From Flavobacterium odoriferum (GTDB lineage Bacteria > Bacteroidota > Bacteroidia > Flavobacteriales > Flavobacteriaceae): a stretch of 64,000 nucleotides of DNA. Position 1 is the first letter of the stretch, and each line of letters begins with the position of its first letter. The notes beneath the pieces were generated by a model. It saw nothing but the letters and a program-made list of their open reading frames with translations, was not told the DNA's origin and made no database searches. This document shows positions 37,320 to 45,020 of the stretch, piece after piece. The DNA lies in contig NZ_JAMKFA010000014.1 of the NCBI RefSeq assembly GCF_025499515.1, forward strand, positions 62,001-126,000, read 5' to 3'. A program made the translations under genes and the position numbers.

Positions 37320-37664
37320 ATGAAAAAAATAGTAGTAATAATTATATCGAGTCTTTTTTCGCTAACAATGGTAGCTCAAGAAAAGAAAAGCAAAAACAAA
37401 AAAGTGGAATTCAAAGTAGCAGGAAATTGTGAAATGTGTGAAAAACGTGTTGAAAAGGCTGCTTTTTCTGTAAAAGGAGTAAAAAGTGCAGAATGGCACG
37501 CTGATCATGGAGATATTCATTTGATTATTGATGAAACAAAATGTTCAGCCGTAGATGTAGCAAAAGCAATTGCTGCTGTGGGTCACGACACCGAATTTGT
37601 AAAAGCAAAAGATGAAGATTATGATAAACTTCATGGTTGTTGTAACTACGAAAGAATAGAGTAA
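37320..37664 (+). CDS. secreted heavy-metal-associated (HMA) domain protein
   Basis: The 114 residues begin with a signal peptide (KKIVVIIISSLFSLTMVAQ), then a ferredoxin-like HMA fold. C37 and C40 in GNCEMCEKRV form the CxxC metal site. The tail HGCCNYE adds two more cysteines and a histidine. A periplasmic metal chaperone or scavenger acting with the upstream TonB receptor is likely; Cu(I) is the usual ligand of such domains. It is last in the module and followed by a strong terminator. Confidence 0.88.
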   Translation: MKKIVVIIISSLFSLTMVAQEKKSKNKKVEFKVAGNCEMCEKRVEKAAFSVKGVKSAEWHADHGDIHLIIDETKCSAVDVAKAIAAVGHDTEFVKAKDEDYDKLHGCCNYERIE

Positions 37665-37665
37665 C

Positions 37666-37702
37666 AAAAAATCCGATTAGAAATTTCTAATCGGATTTTT
37701 TG
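37666..37702. terminator. terminator after the HMA gene (copy 1 of a repeated hairpin)
   Basis: AAAAAATCCGATTAGAAA pairs with TTTCTAATCGGATTTTTT. Nearly the same stem occurs at 44982-45020, so the pair brackets the carbon-uptake module. Confidence 0.85.
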
Positions 37703-37724
37703 TTAAAATTATTTGTAATTTAAA

Positions 37725-37753
37725 TTGCTGAATCAAAATATACTATACATTTG
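37725..37753 (+). promoter_or_regulatory. promoter of the small-membrane-protein/dabA region
   Basis: TTG at 37725-37727 and TACATTTG at 37746-37753 are separated by 18 bases, matching both parts of the Bacteroidota -33/-7 pattern. The GTG start follows 20 bases later. Confidence 0.65.
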
Positions 37754-37773
37754 TACTTTCTTTTAGGTAGAAA

Positions 37774-38154
37774 GTGAAACCAATTTTGAGTAATAGTAAA
37801 CGACTATTTTTTATTTTTCCATTACTCGCAATATCAATGTGGGTTTTTGGTATTGGTCAAAATTTAAATTCGATTCCAGAATTTTCGTATTCTAAGTTTT
37901 CACAAGAGCATAAAAACAAAGAAATTACCAAGGTTACACATTCAAGTTTTGAAGAAGGTGAAATTATTATAATTGAATTAGAACCTGAAATTGAAACCGA
38001 TATTGAATGGTTTGGATTTGAAAACACTACCTATAATTTCAATTTAACACTTAAAGAAAAGAAAGTTCAATTTCAAGAATTTTCTAATTTTTACTCAAAA
38101 AAAATAATTCCACTTTACGATTTATATTGTAATTGGAAATTTCATTTGTCTTAA
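37774..38154 (+). CDS. small membrane protein of unknown function upstream of dabA
   Basis: I do not recognise the family. The 126-residue product starts with GTG. It has one hydrophobic segment near the N-terminus (residues about 11-27, LFFIFPLLAISMWVFGI) and a soluble remainder rich in acidic and aromatic residues. It sits directly downstream of a good promoter and upstream of dabA on the same strand, so it is probably co-transcribed with the carbon-uptake genes. No metal or catalytic motif is visible. Confidence 0.65.
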   Translation: MKPILSNSKRLFFIFPLLAISMWVFGIGQNLNSIPEFSYSKFSQEHKNKEITKVTHSSFEEGEIIIIELEPEIETDIEWFGFENTTYNFNLTLKEKKVQFQEFSNFYSKKIIPLYDLYCNWKFHLS

Positions 38155-38231
38155 TACGATAATTGTTTTTTTTAGATTTCAAACCCTTTGAAATCAATGA
38201 TTTATTTGTATTAATTCAATTTCATTATAAA

Positions 38232-40721
38232 ATGAAAACACAAAATGTTGGTTTTGATGAACACAAAGTGCTTCATCACTTAACCCATTATTTACCAGCA
38301 CAAAATCCGTTGAAAGACTTTGTGCATCACAATACATTACACGCATTTCAACATAAAGAGTTTCACGAAGCTTTAGCAAAAGCCAATACAATTTTTGGTT
38401 ATAAAACTTATCTTTCTTTGGTAGAGTTTAGAAGCAGATTTGCTAAAAATGAGATTAAGGAAAACGTTTTAGACTATATTATTTCGAAAAATAAAGGAAT
38501 TGAAAATATAGAATCTTGGAAGCATAAATTATTACATCAATCGTATGATGAATCCGTTCAATCAAGAATAGGAAATTTACGCGCCAATTGGAAAAAAGAA
38601 TATGCTATAAATCTTGAGAAATCAACACATAGTTTGTTGTTTAGAGTTTTGTGTAGCTATTTAGACCAGGGAATTGCCATGTGGACTTTTCCTGAAAACG
38701 AGAATGGTTTTCTTAACTCAATAATTGCTTTAGAAAAAAATGCAGCAACTGGAATTTTTACTTCAAAACGAGTAAAAGAATTGCTATTCAATAAGGCTTC
38801 AATAACACAATTGTTAGAAATTGTTGTAGGAAAAGAAGAATTGTACGAACATTATTTGTTTGATCAACAATTTTCTCACCCAGGATGGAGTGGCATGATT
38901 GCTACTATTGAATCCAACCCAAGTTCACTTTTAGATAGCAAACCCATTACTTTTGAAGAACTAGTACAATTTGAATTACTATTAGAGATTGATGTTTTAG
39001 ATAAAAAATTCAATAGTAACTGGTCGCCACTAGGTCTTAAGGTCAGAGCAGAAGAATATCATTTGTTTGATGCTATAAAATATAACGAGCTATTTGATGT
39101 ATTATCACTTTGGCAACAAGCTTTTGAATTTAGCTTTTATGATGAGGTATTATCTGGAGTAAAAGAAGTAAACGAGATTACTATTGCCGAGAAACCAAGT
39201 TTTCAAGGAATGTTTTGTATGGACGATAGAGAATGTTCGTTTAGAAGACATATCGAACATATCGACAAACAAGCAGTAACTTTTGGAACAGCAGCTTTTT
39301 TTAATTTTGAATTTTATTTTCAGCCTGTTGGTGGAAAATTTCACACAAAATTATGTCCTGCACCAGTAACGCCTAAATATTTAATTAAAGAAGAACATAG
39401 GAAGAAAAAACAAGCTAAAGATTTGCATTATCACAAGCAATCTCATTCGTTGTTATTTGGTTGCATAATTAGTCAAACTTTAGGGTTTTCTTCGGCATTC
39501 AAGTTGTTTTTGAATATTTTCAAACCTTCGATGTCACCAGCAACTACAGCTTCTTTCAAGCATTTGCATAAAAAATCAAAATTGGTTATTGAAAACAATA
39601 ACAATGAAAAAGTTGACGATTTGCAAGTTGGTTTTACCATCGAAGAAATGGCAAATAGGATAGAAGGATTACTAAAAAGCATTGGCTTGGTACAAAATTT
39701 CGCCCCAATTGTTTATGTGGTAGGTCATGGAGCAACAAGTGTAAATAATACACATTATGCAGGTTACGATTGTGGTGCTTGTTGTGGTAGACCAAGTTCG
39801 GTAAACGCAAAAGTGGCATCTTATGCGGCTAATCATCCAAGTGTGAGGGATATATTGAAAGAGAGAGGAATTAATATTCCAGCAGAAACTCAATTTTTAC
39901 CAGCTTTACATGATACTACACGCGACGAAATTGCATTTTATGATGAAGACATTTTGAACGATGTCAATAAAAAGTTACATCATGAAAATGCAATCACCTT
40001 TGAAATAGCTTTAGCAAATAACGCCAAAGAACGTTCCAGAAGATTTGATACGATTGATTCGACCGAAACGATTGAAAAAATTCATGAAAACGTTAAAAAA
40101 AGAGCTTTTTCTTTATTTGAACCTCGACCAGAATTAAATCATGCTACCAATGCCATGTGTGTAGTTGGTAGAAGAAGTTTGTCGAAACAATTATTTTTAG
40201 ACAGACGTTCTTTTTTAAATTCTTATGATTATCAAATTGATGCTTCGGGGGATTATTTAGCCGTAATTCTGGGTCAAGTAGCGCCAGTTGCTGGAGGAAT
40301 TAATTTGGAATATTATTTTTCGAGAGTAGACAATCAAAAATTAGGTGCAGGTTCAAAATTACCTCATAACGTAATGGGATTAATTGGTGTTGCCAACGGA
40401 ATTGATGGCGATTTGCGCCCAGGTTTACCCAGTCAAATGATAGAAGTCCATGATCCAATACGATTATTAGCGGTTGTTGAGCATTATCCTGAAGTAGTTA
40501 AAAAAGCGATTTCAAAAAACCCAGCTACTTATGAATGGTATAAAAACGAGTGGTTACGATTAGCGGTTGTTCATCCAGAAACGAAACAGATTTTTGTTTT
40601 TGAACAAGAAGAATTCATCGAATATCATCCAATTCAAAAAGCTAGTCTTATTGAAAATGAGTTAGCATTAGCTGAAAAAACAAAGGAAAATCTTCCAGTA
40701 GGAATTCTAACAAACGCTTAA
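38232..40721 (+). CDS. dabA: inorganic carbon uptake protein DabA (DUF2309)
   Basis: DabA is the cytoplasmic, carbonic-anhydrase-like subunit of the DAB system, which couples an ion gradient to conversion of CO2 to trapped bicarbonate. With the start at 38232 the product has 829 residues. The proposed zinc and active-site residues are C329 and D331 (FCMDDREC), H499 (VGHGATS) and C514 (YDCGACCG); H499 and C514 are 15 residues apart, as in Halothiobacillus DabA. The N-terminus has LPAQNPLKDFVHHNTLH. The longer upstream frame (from 38163) is not family-like. dabB follows after four bases. Confidence 0.92.
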   Translation: MKTQNVGFDEHKVLHHLTHYLPAQNPLKDFVHHNTLHAFQHKEFHEALAKANTIFGYKTYLSLVEFRSRFAKNEIKENVLDYIISKNKGIENIESWKHKLLHQSYDESVQSRIGNLRANWKKEYAINLEKSTHSLLFRVLCSYLDQGIAMWTFPENENGFLNSIIALEKNAATGIFTSKRVKELLFNKASITQLLEIVVGKEELYEHYLFDQQFSHPGWSGMIATIESNPSSLLDSKPITFEELVQFELLLEIDVLDKKFNSNWSPLGLKVRAEEYHLFDAIKYNELFDVLSLWQQAFEFSFYDEVLSGVKEVNEITIAEKPSFQGMFCMDDRECSFRRHIEHIDKQAVTFGTAAFFNFEFYFQPVGGKFHTKLCPAPVTPKYLIKEEHRKKKQAKDLHYHKQSHSLLFGCIISQTLGFSSAFKLFLNIFKPSMSPATTASFKHLHKKSKLVIENNNNEKVDDLQVGFTIEEMANRIEGLLKSIGLVQNFAPIVYVVGHGATSVNNTHYAGYDCGACCGRPSSVNAKVASYAANHPSVRDILKERGINIPAETQFLPALHDTTRDEIAFYDEDILNDVNKKLHHENAITFEIALANNAKERSRRFDTIDSTETIEKIHENVKKRAFSLFEPRPELNHATNAMCVVGRRSLSKQLFLDRRSFLNSYDYQIDASGDYLAVILGQVAPVAGGINLEYYFSRVDNQKLGAGSKLPHNVMGLIGVANGIDGDLRPGLPSQMIEVHDPIRLLAVVEHYPEVVKKAISKNPATYEWYKNEWLRLAVVHPETKQIFVFEQEEFIEYHPIQKASLIENELALAEKTKENLPVGILTNA

Positions 40722-40725
40722 TATC

Positions 40726-42594
40726 ATGGAACATATACTTCAATATTTTTTATTAGTACCTTTTTTAGGGTTTGTCGTAAGTATCTTTTTACCAGAGAAA
40801 AACGAAAAATTAATATCTGGAATTGCTTTCGGAACGGTTTTTATTCAATTTTTGGGATTGGTATTGTTTATCGGTTTTTGGATTTTTAATGGTTCAGAAG
40901 ATTTGAATTTAAAAGAAATAACACTTTTAAAAACAGATCATTATGAGTTTTTTATAGATTTTTATTTTGATAAAATTGGTGCGGTTTATTTGTTTGTTGG
41001 GGCTTTGTTAACCTCAATGATAACAACTTATAGCCGTTATTATTTGCACAGAGAAAAAGGATATAAACGTTTTTTTAATACCGTTTTGTTTTTCTTTTTT
41101 GGTTATAATTTGGCCATTTTAGCAGGTAATTTCGAAACCTTATTTATTGGTTGGGAAATCATCGGAATTTCATCATTTTTATTAATCGCATTTTATAGAG
41201 AACGTTATTTGCCAGTAAAAAACGCATTTAAAGTGTTTTCAATTTACAGAATTGGCGATGTCGGATTACTACTAACCATGTGGGCAAGCCATCATTTATT
41301 TCATGAAAATATTACGTTCATGAAGTTGAATAATTATGAGTTGGTTAACGAACATTTACAAAGTCATTCATTTATTGGTGTTTTTATAGCACTTTGTTTG
41401 GCTTGTGCGGCTGCGGCAAAATCGGCTCAAATTCCGTTCTCATCATGGTTGCCAAGAGCAATGGAAGGACCAACGCCATCAAGTGCAATTTTCTATGGTT
41501 CATTATCCGTGCATTTAGGCGTTTTCTTAATGTTAAGAACCTATCCATTTTGGGAACATCAAACCACTATGCGAATTGCTATTGGTTTAATGGGATTTAC
41601 AACCAGTATTGCTGCATCATTAATGGCGAGAGTTCAATCTTCGGTAAAAAGTCAGGTCGCTTATAGTTCCATATCTCAAATTGGTATTATTTTCATCGAA
41701 ATTGCATTAGGATTTGAAACGTTGGCTTTAATTCACTTTGCAGGAAATGCATTTTTAAGAACGTACCAACTGTTAGTTTCGCCATCTGTGGTGAGTTATT
41801 TGATTCGAGACCAATTTTACAATTTCCAGCCAAAAAGTAAAAAAGCTAATTTATTTTTTCCAAAACGAATTGAAAACTCTTTGTATATTCTTGCTTTAAA
41901 GGAATTTAATTTGGAAGGCTTCTTGAATTTGGTACTTTGGAAACCCTTAAAAACAATCGGAAAGTTATTAGATTTTTTAGATATCAAAAGAGTGTATTCC
42001 TTTTTTATTCCGCTTTTTGTATTGGGCTTTTTAGCTTATAAATTCAAAGTAGATTTGCCACAACAACTTATTTCGGTTTTACCTGAAGTCTTCGCGTTTA
42101 TTGGATTGGTATTTGTTTTTAAATCCTTTTCAGAACGAAAAAGTCCGTTTCTAGCCTGGATATTAATCGTATTAAATCATTTTTGGATTGCTTTAGCCAT
42201 TGTGTTTAATGACAAAGTTAGCGTAAGCGAGATTGCCTTTTATTTAGCAGGAATTATTCTGGCAGGAGGCATAGGTTATATTGCTTTGCTTCAGCTGAAA
42301 AAAATAGAAATGCGGATTTTAATTAGTCAATATTTAGGACATGTTTACGAACATCCAAAATTTGCTTTCTTTTTCTTGTTGGCAACACTTGGAATTACTG
42401 GATTTCCAATCACTTCAACATTTATTGGCGAAGATTTGATTTTTAGTCATATTGGTAGTAATCAAGTTATTCTTGCCTTTTTCGTAGCATCAAGTTTTGT
42501 GGTTTCAGGTATTGCTGGAATCCGAATTTATGCACGTTTATTTCTTGGACCTCATGTAAAAACATACCATGAGTTGCCTTACAAATCATCATAA
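40726..42594 (+). CDS. dabB: DabB, ion-coupling membrane subunit of the DAB system
   Basis: The 622-residue product is a multi-helix membrane protein of the NuoL/MrpA proton-translocating family. Typical segments are TMWASHHLFHENITF, the AAKSAQIPFSSWLPRAMEGPTPSS helix with its key lysine, and GIAGIRIYARLFLG near the C-terminus. In DAB systems this subunit supplies cation flux to drive DabA. It directly follows dabA and precedes the SulP transporter by only 11 bases. It should not be annotated as a NADH dehydrogenase subunit, since no other complex I genes are present. Confidence 0.88.
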   Translation: MEHILQYFLLVPFLGFVVSIFLPEKNEKLISGIAFGTVFIQFLGLVLFIGFWIFNGSEDLNLKEITLLKTDHYEFFIDFYFDKIGAVYLFVGALLTSMITTYSRYYLHREKGYKRFFNTVLFFFFGYNLAILAGNFETLFIGWEIIGISSFLLIAFYRERYLPVKNAFKVFSIYRIGDVGLLLTMWASHHLFHENITFMKLNNYELVNEHLQSHSFIGVFIALCLACAAAAKSAQIPFSSWLPRAMEGPTPSSAIFYGSLSVHLGVFLMLRTYPFWEHQTTMRIAIGLMGFTTSIAASLMARVQSSVKSQVAYSSISQIGIIFIEIALGFETLALIHFAGNAFLRTYQLLVSPSVVSYLIRDQFYNFQPKSKKANLFFPKRIENSLYILALKEFNLEGFLNLVLWKPLKTIGKLLDFLDIKRVYSFFIPLFVLGFLAYKFKVDLPQQLISVLPEVFAFIGLVFVFKSFSERKSPFLAWILIVLNHFWIALAIVFNDKVSVSEIAFYLAGIILAGGIGYIALLQLKKIEMRILISQYLGHVYEHPKFAFFFLLATLGITGFPITSTFIGEDLIFSHIGSNQVILAFFVASSFVVSGIAGIRIYARLFLGPHVKTYHELPYKSS

Positions 42595-42605
42595 AATTGT
42601 TAAAA

Positions 42606-44216
42606 ATGAATTCAAAAATTAAAAAATATATACCTGCTGATGGATTGGCGGGTCTAAAGGAGAATTTTAAATCGGATGCAATTTCTGGTTTCATTGTGTT
42701 TTTATTAGCATTGCCTTTAAGTTTAGGAATTGCAAAAGCTTCTGATTTTCCTCCAATTATGGGATTAATTACTGCAATTATTGGTGGTTTAGTCGTTTCG
42801 TTTTTCATGGGTTCTCGTTTAACGATTAAAGGACCTGCTGCTGGTTTAATTGTTATTGTTGCAGGCGCTGTTGCCGAGTTTGGGCAAGGAAACAACGATT
42901 TAGGTTGGAAATTAGCCCTTGGAGCAATGGTTGTGGCAGGAATTATCCAAATTCTTTTCGGAGTTTTAAAATTAGGAAAATTAGCCGATTTCTTCCCGCT
43001 TTCTACTATTCACGGAATGTTAGCAGCTATTGGAATTATTATTATTGCTAAACAAATTCCAGTTTTATTAAATGATAATCCTGCTTTAGCAAAAGGAATG
43101 GGACCAATCGAATTGTTATTAAACATTCCCAAATTCATCATCAATTTAGATACAAAAGCTTCGATTATTGGAGTGGTGAGTTTGGTAATTATGTTGGGTT
43201 GGCCATACATCAAAAACAAATCTATTAAGATGATTCCGGCGCCCTTGGTTGTGTTGTTATTTGCTATTCCATGTGAATTATTTATGGATTTCGCACACAC
43301 AGAACCACCGTATGCTTTGGTAAAAATCGGAAATTTAGTAGATAATATCAACTGGAATGTCGATTTTTCAGGAATTAATCAAACCGGATTATTCATTAAA
43401 TATGTGATTATGTTTGCTTTGGTTGGAACGTTAGAATCGTTACTAACCGTAAAAGCCATCGATTTGTTAGATCCATTCAAAAGAAAATCCAACACAAATA
43501 AAGATTTAATCGCAGTTGGAATTGGAAATACGCTAGCTGCTGTTTTAGGTGGTTTGCCAATGATTTCTGAAGTAGCTCGTAGTTCTTCTAATGTTAATAA
43601 TGGTGCTAAAACGCGTTGGGCAAATTTCTTTCACGGATTTTTTATTTTACTTTTTGTTTTATTAGCAGCTCCGTTACTAGAAATGATTCCTAACGCAGCT
43701 TTAGCCGCTATGTTAATTAGTGTGGGAATAAAATTAGCGCATCCAAAAGAATTCATGCACATGTTACATATTGGAAAAGAACAATTATTCATTTTCACGG
43801 TTACTGTTTTGGTAACTTTATTTGAAGATTTATTACTTGGAATTGCTGCAGGAATGTTGGTTAAAATGATTATTCATGTTGTAAATGGCACACCGATTTC
43901 TTCTTTCTTTAAAGCGCCTACTGTGGTTTCCTTCGTGGATAATGAGTACAAAGTTGAAATTAATAAAGCCGCTATTTTTTCTAATTATTTAGGAATCAAA
44001 AGAAAATTAGAGGAAATTCCGCCTGGATATCAAGTAAGTATTTGTTTGAAAAAAACAAAATTAGTAGACCATTCGGTAATGGAAAATTTGGAGCATTTTA
44101 AACATGATTATGAAGCACATGATGATGGAGGAACAGTAACTATCATTGGTTTAGAAAATCATAAACCCTTATCTTTGCACCCAAAAGCTTCAAGAAAAAA
44201 TCTAATTGCAGAATAA
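42606..44216 (+). CDS. SulP family inorganic anion transporter (candidate bicarbonate transporter)
   Basis: The 536-residue product has the SulP core: SGFIVFLLALPLSLGIAKAS, GLVVSFFMGSRLTIKGPAAG, the LESLLTVKAIDLLDP segment, and GLPMISEVARSSSNVNNGAK. A short STAS-like C-terminal region (about 450-536) is present. SulP proteins transport sulfate, bicarbonate or other anions; location immediately after dabAB favours bicarbonate. The ATG at 42606 gives the MNSKIKKYIPADGLAGL start. It is part of the tightly packed carbon-uptake cluster. Confidence 0.85.
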   Translation: MNSKIKKYIPADGLAGLKENFKSDAISGFIVFLLALPLSLGIAKASDFPPIMGLITAIIGGLVVSFFMGSRLTIKGPAAGLIVIVAGAVAEFGQGNNDLGWKLALGAMVVAGIIQILFGVLKLGKLADFFPLSTIHGMLAAIGIIIIAKQIPVLLNDNPALAKGMGPIELLLNIPKFIINLDTKASIIGVVSLVIMLGWPYIKNKSIKMIPAPLVVLLFAIPCELFMDFAHTEPPYALVKIGNLVDNINWNVDFSGINQTGLFIKYVIMFALVGTLESLLTVKAIDLLDPFKRKSNTNKDLIAVGIGNTLAAVLGGLPMISEVARSSSNVNNGAKTRWANFFHGFFILLFVLLAAPLLEMIPNAALAAMLISVGIKLAHPKEFMHMLHIGKEQLFIFTVTVLVTLFEDLLLGIAAGMLVKMIIHVVNGTPISSFFKAPTVVSFVDNEYKVEINKAAIFSNYLGIKRKLEEIPPGYQVSICLKKTKLVDHSVMENLEHFKHDYEAHDDGGTVTIIGLENHKPLSLHPKASRKNLIAE

Positions 44217-44218
44217 GG

Positions 44219-44980
44219 ATGAAAAATATAAAAATGCGCTTGCTGTTCTTTATCGGAATAGCGAGCTTATTTACTGTGAATATTAGTTATGCACAAGTAA
44301 AAGAAAGTAATAACGATATTTGGTTGCATTATTTTGGAAAGAATATGATTACAGAAAAGTTTTCATTTTCGTTTGAAGCCACAATGCGATATGCTAACGG
44401 ATTTTCTGAAAAACAGCAATATTTTATTCGTCCTTCGGTAGATTATCAATTTACTAAAAAGTTTATGGGAAGTGTTGGGTTTAGTCATTATAATACGTAT
44501 TCCTACGGAAATCCTGCGATGAATAAAATTAGTATTCCTGAAAATCATTTTTGGATTCAAGGAACGTTTGTTCACAATAGTGGAAAATTAAAAATCACAC
44601 ATCGATTACGAGATGAATTTCGATATGTTGGTGTTCCTGTTCTGCAATCAAATGGTGATTTAGAAATAGATTATTACGACTATAGAAACCGAATGCGTTA
44701 TATGCTTTTATTCAATTATCCTTTGATAAAAAAGGAAGAGGTTACGAAGTTATTTGCTTTGTTTGGTGATGAGGTTTTTATGAATATTGGTTCGAATGCA
44801 GGAAAGACATTTTTAAATCAGAATCGATTGATTGGTGGAGTTGGATATAATTTTGATAAAAACCATCAAATTCAATTGAGTTATATTCATCAAAATATTT
44901 GGAATTATACGAATACATTTCAAGAAAATAATCCGACAGTAAGATTGTCCTATATGTCAAATTTCGACTGGTCTAAGTAA
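44219..44980 (+). CDS. DUF2490 outer-membrane protein
   Basis: The 253 residues have a signal peptide (MRLLFFIGIASLFTVNISYAQ) followed by regularly alternating beta strands typical of DUF2490, an outer-membrane beta-barrel-like family. Characteristic parts are NDIWLHYFGKNMI, FIRPSVDYQFTKK and HRLRDEFRYVG. It begins two bases after the SulP gene, so it is translationally linked to the carbon-uptake cluster. A role as an outer-membrane pore for bicarbonate or another anion is an inference from location only. It ends at the twin terminator. Confidence 0.85.
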   Translation: MKNIKMRLLFFIGIASLFTVNISYAQVKESNNDIWLHYFGKNMITEKFSFSFEATMRYANGFSEKQQYFIRPSVDYQFTKKFMGSVGFSHYNTYSYGNPAMNKISIPENHFWIQGTFVHNSGKLKITHRLRDEFRYVGVPVLQSNGDLEIDYYDYRNRMRYMLLFNYPLIKKEEVTKLFALFGDEVFMNIGSNAGKTFLNQNRLIGGVGYNFDKNHQIQLSYIHQNIWNYTNTFQENNPTVRLSYMSNFDWSK

Positions 44981-44981
44981 T

Positions 44982-45020
44982 AAAAAAATCCGATTAGAAT
45001 TTCTCTAATCGGATTTTTTT
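44982..45020. terminator. bidirectional terminator after DUF2490 (copy 2 of a repeated hairpin)
   Basis: AAAAAAATCCGATTAGA (44982-44998) pairs perfectly with TCTAATCGGATTTTTTT (45004-45020) across a 5-base loop. It overlaps the stop codon of the convergent gene and shares its stem with 37666-37702. Confidence 0.88.

Noticed and set aside
38163..38231. Upstream extension of DabA
   Set aside because: The extra residues are not conserved and the family N-terminus begins at the ATG at 38232.
40726..42594. Annotation as NADH dehydrogenase subunit L
   Set aside because: No other complex I genes are present and the gene directly follows dabA; the DabB assignment fits better.
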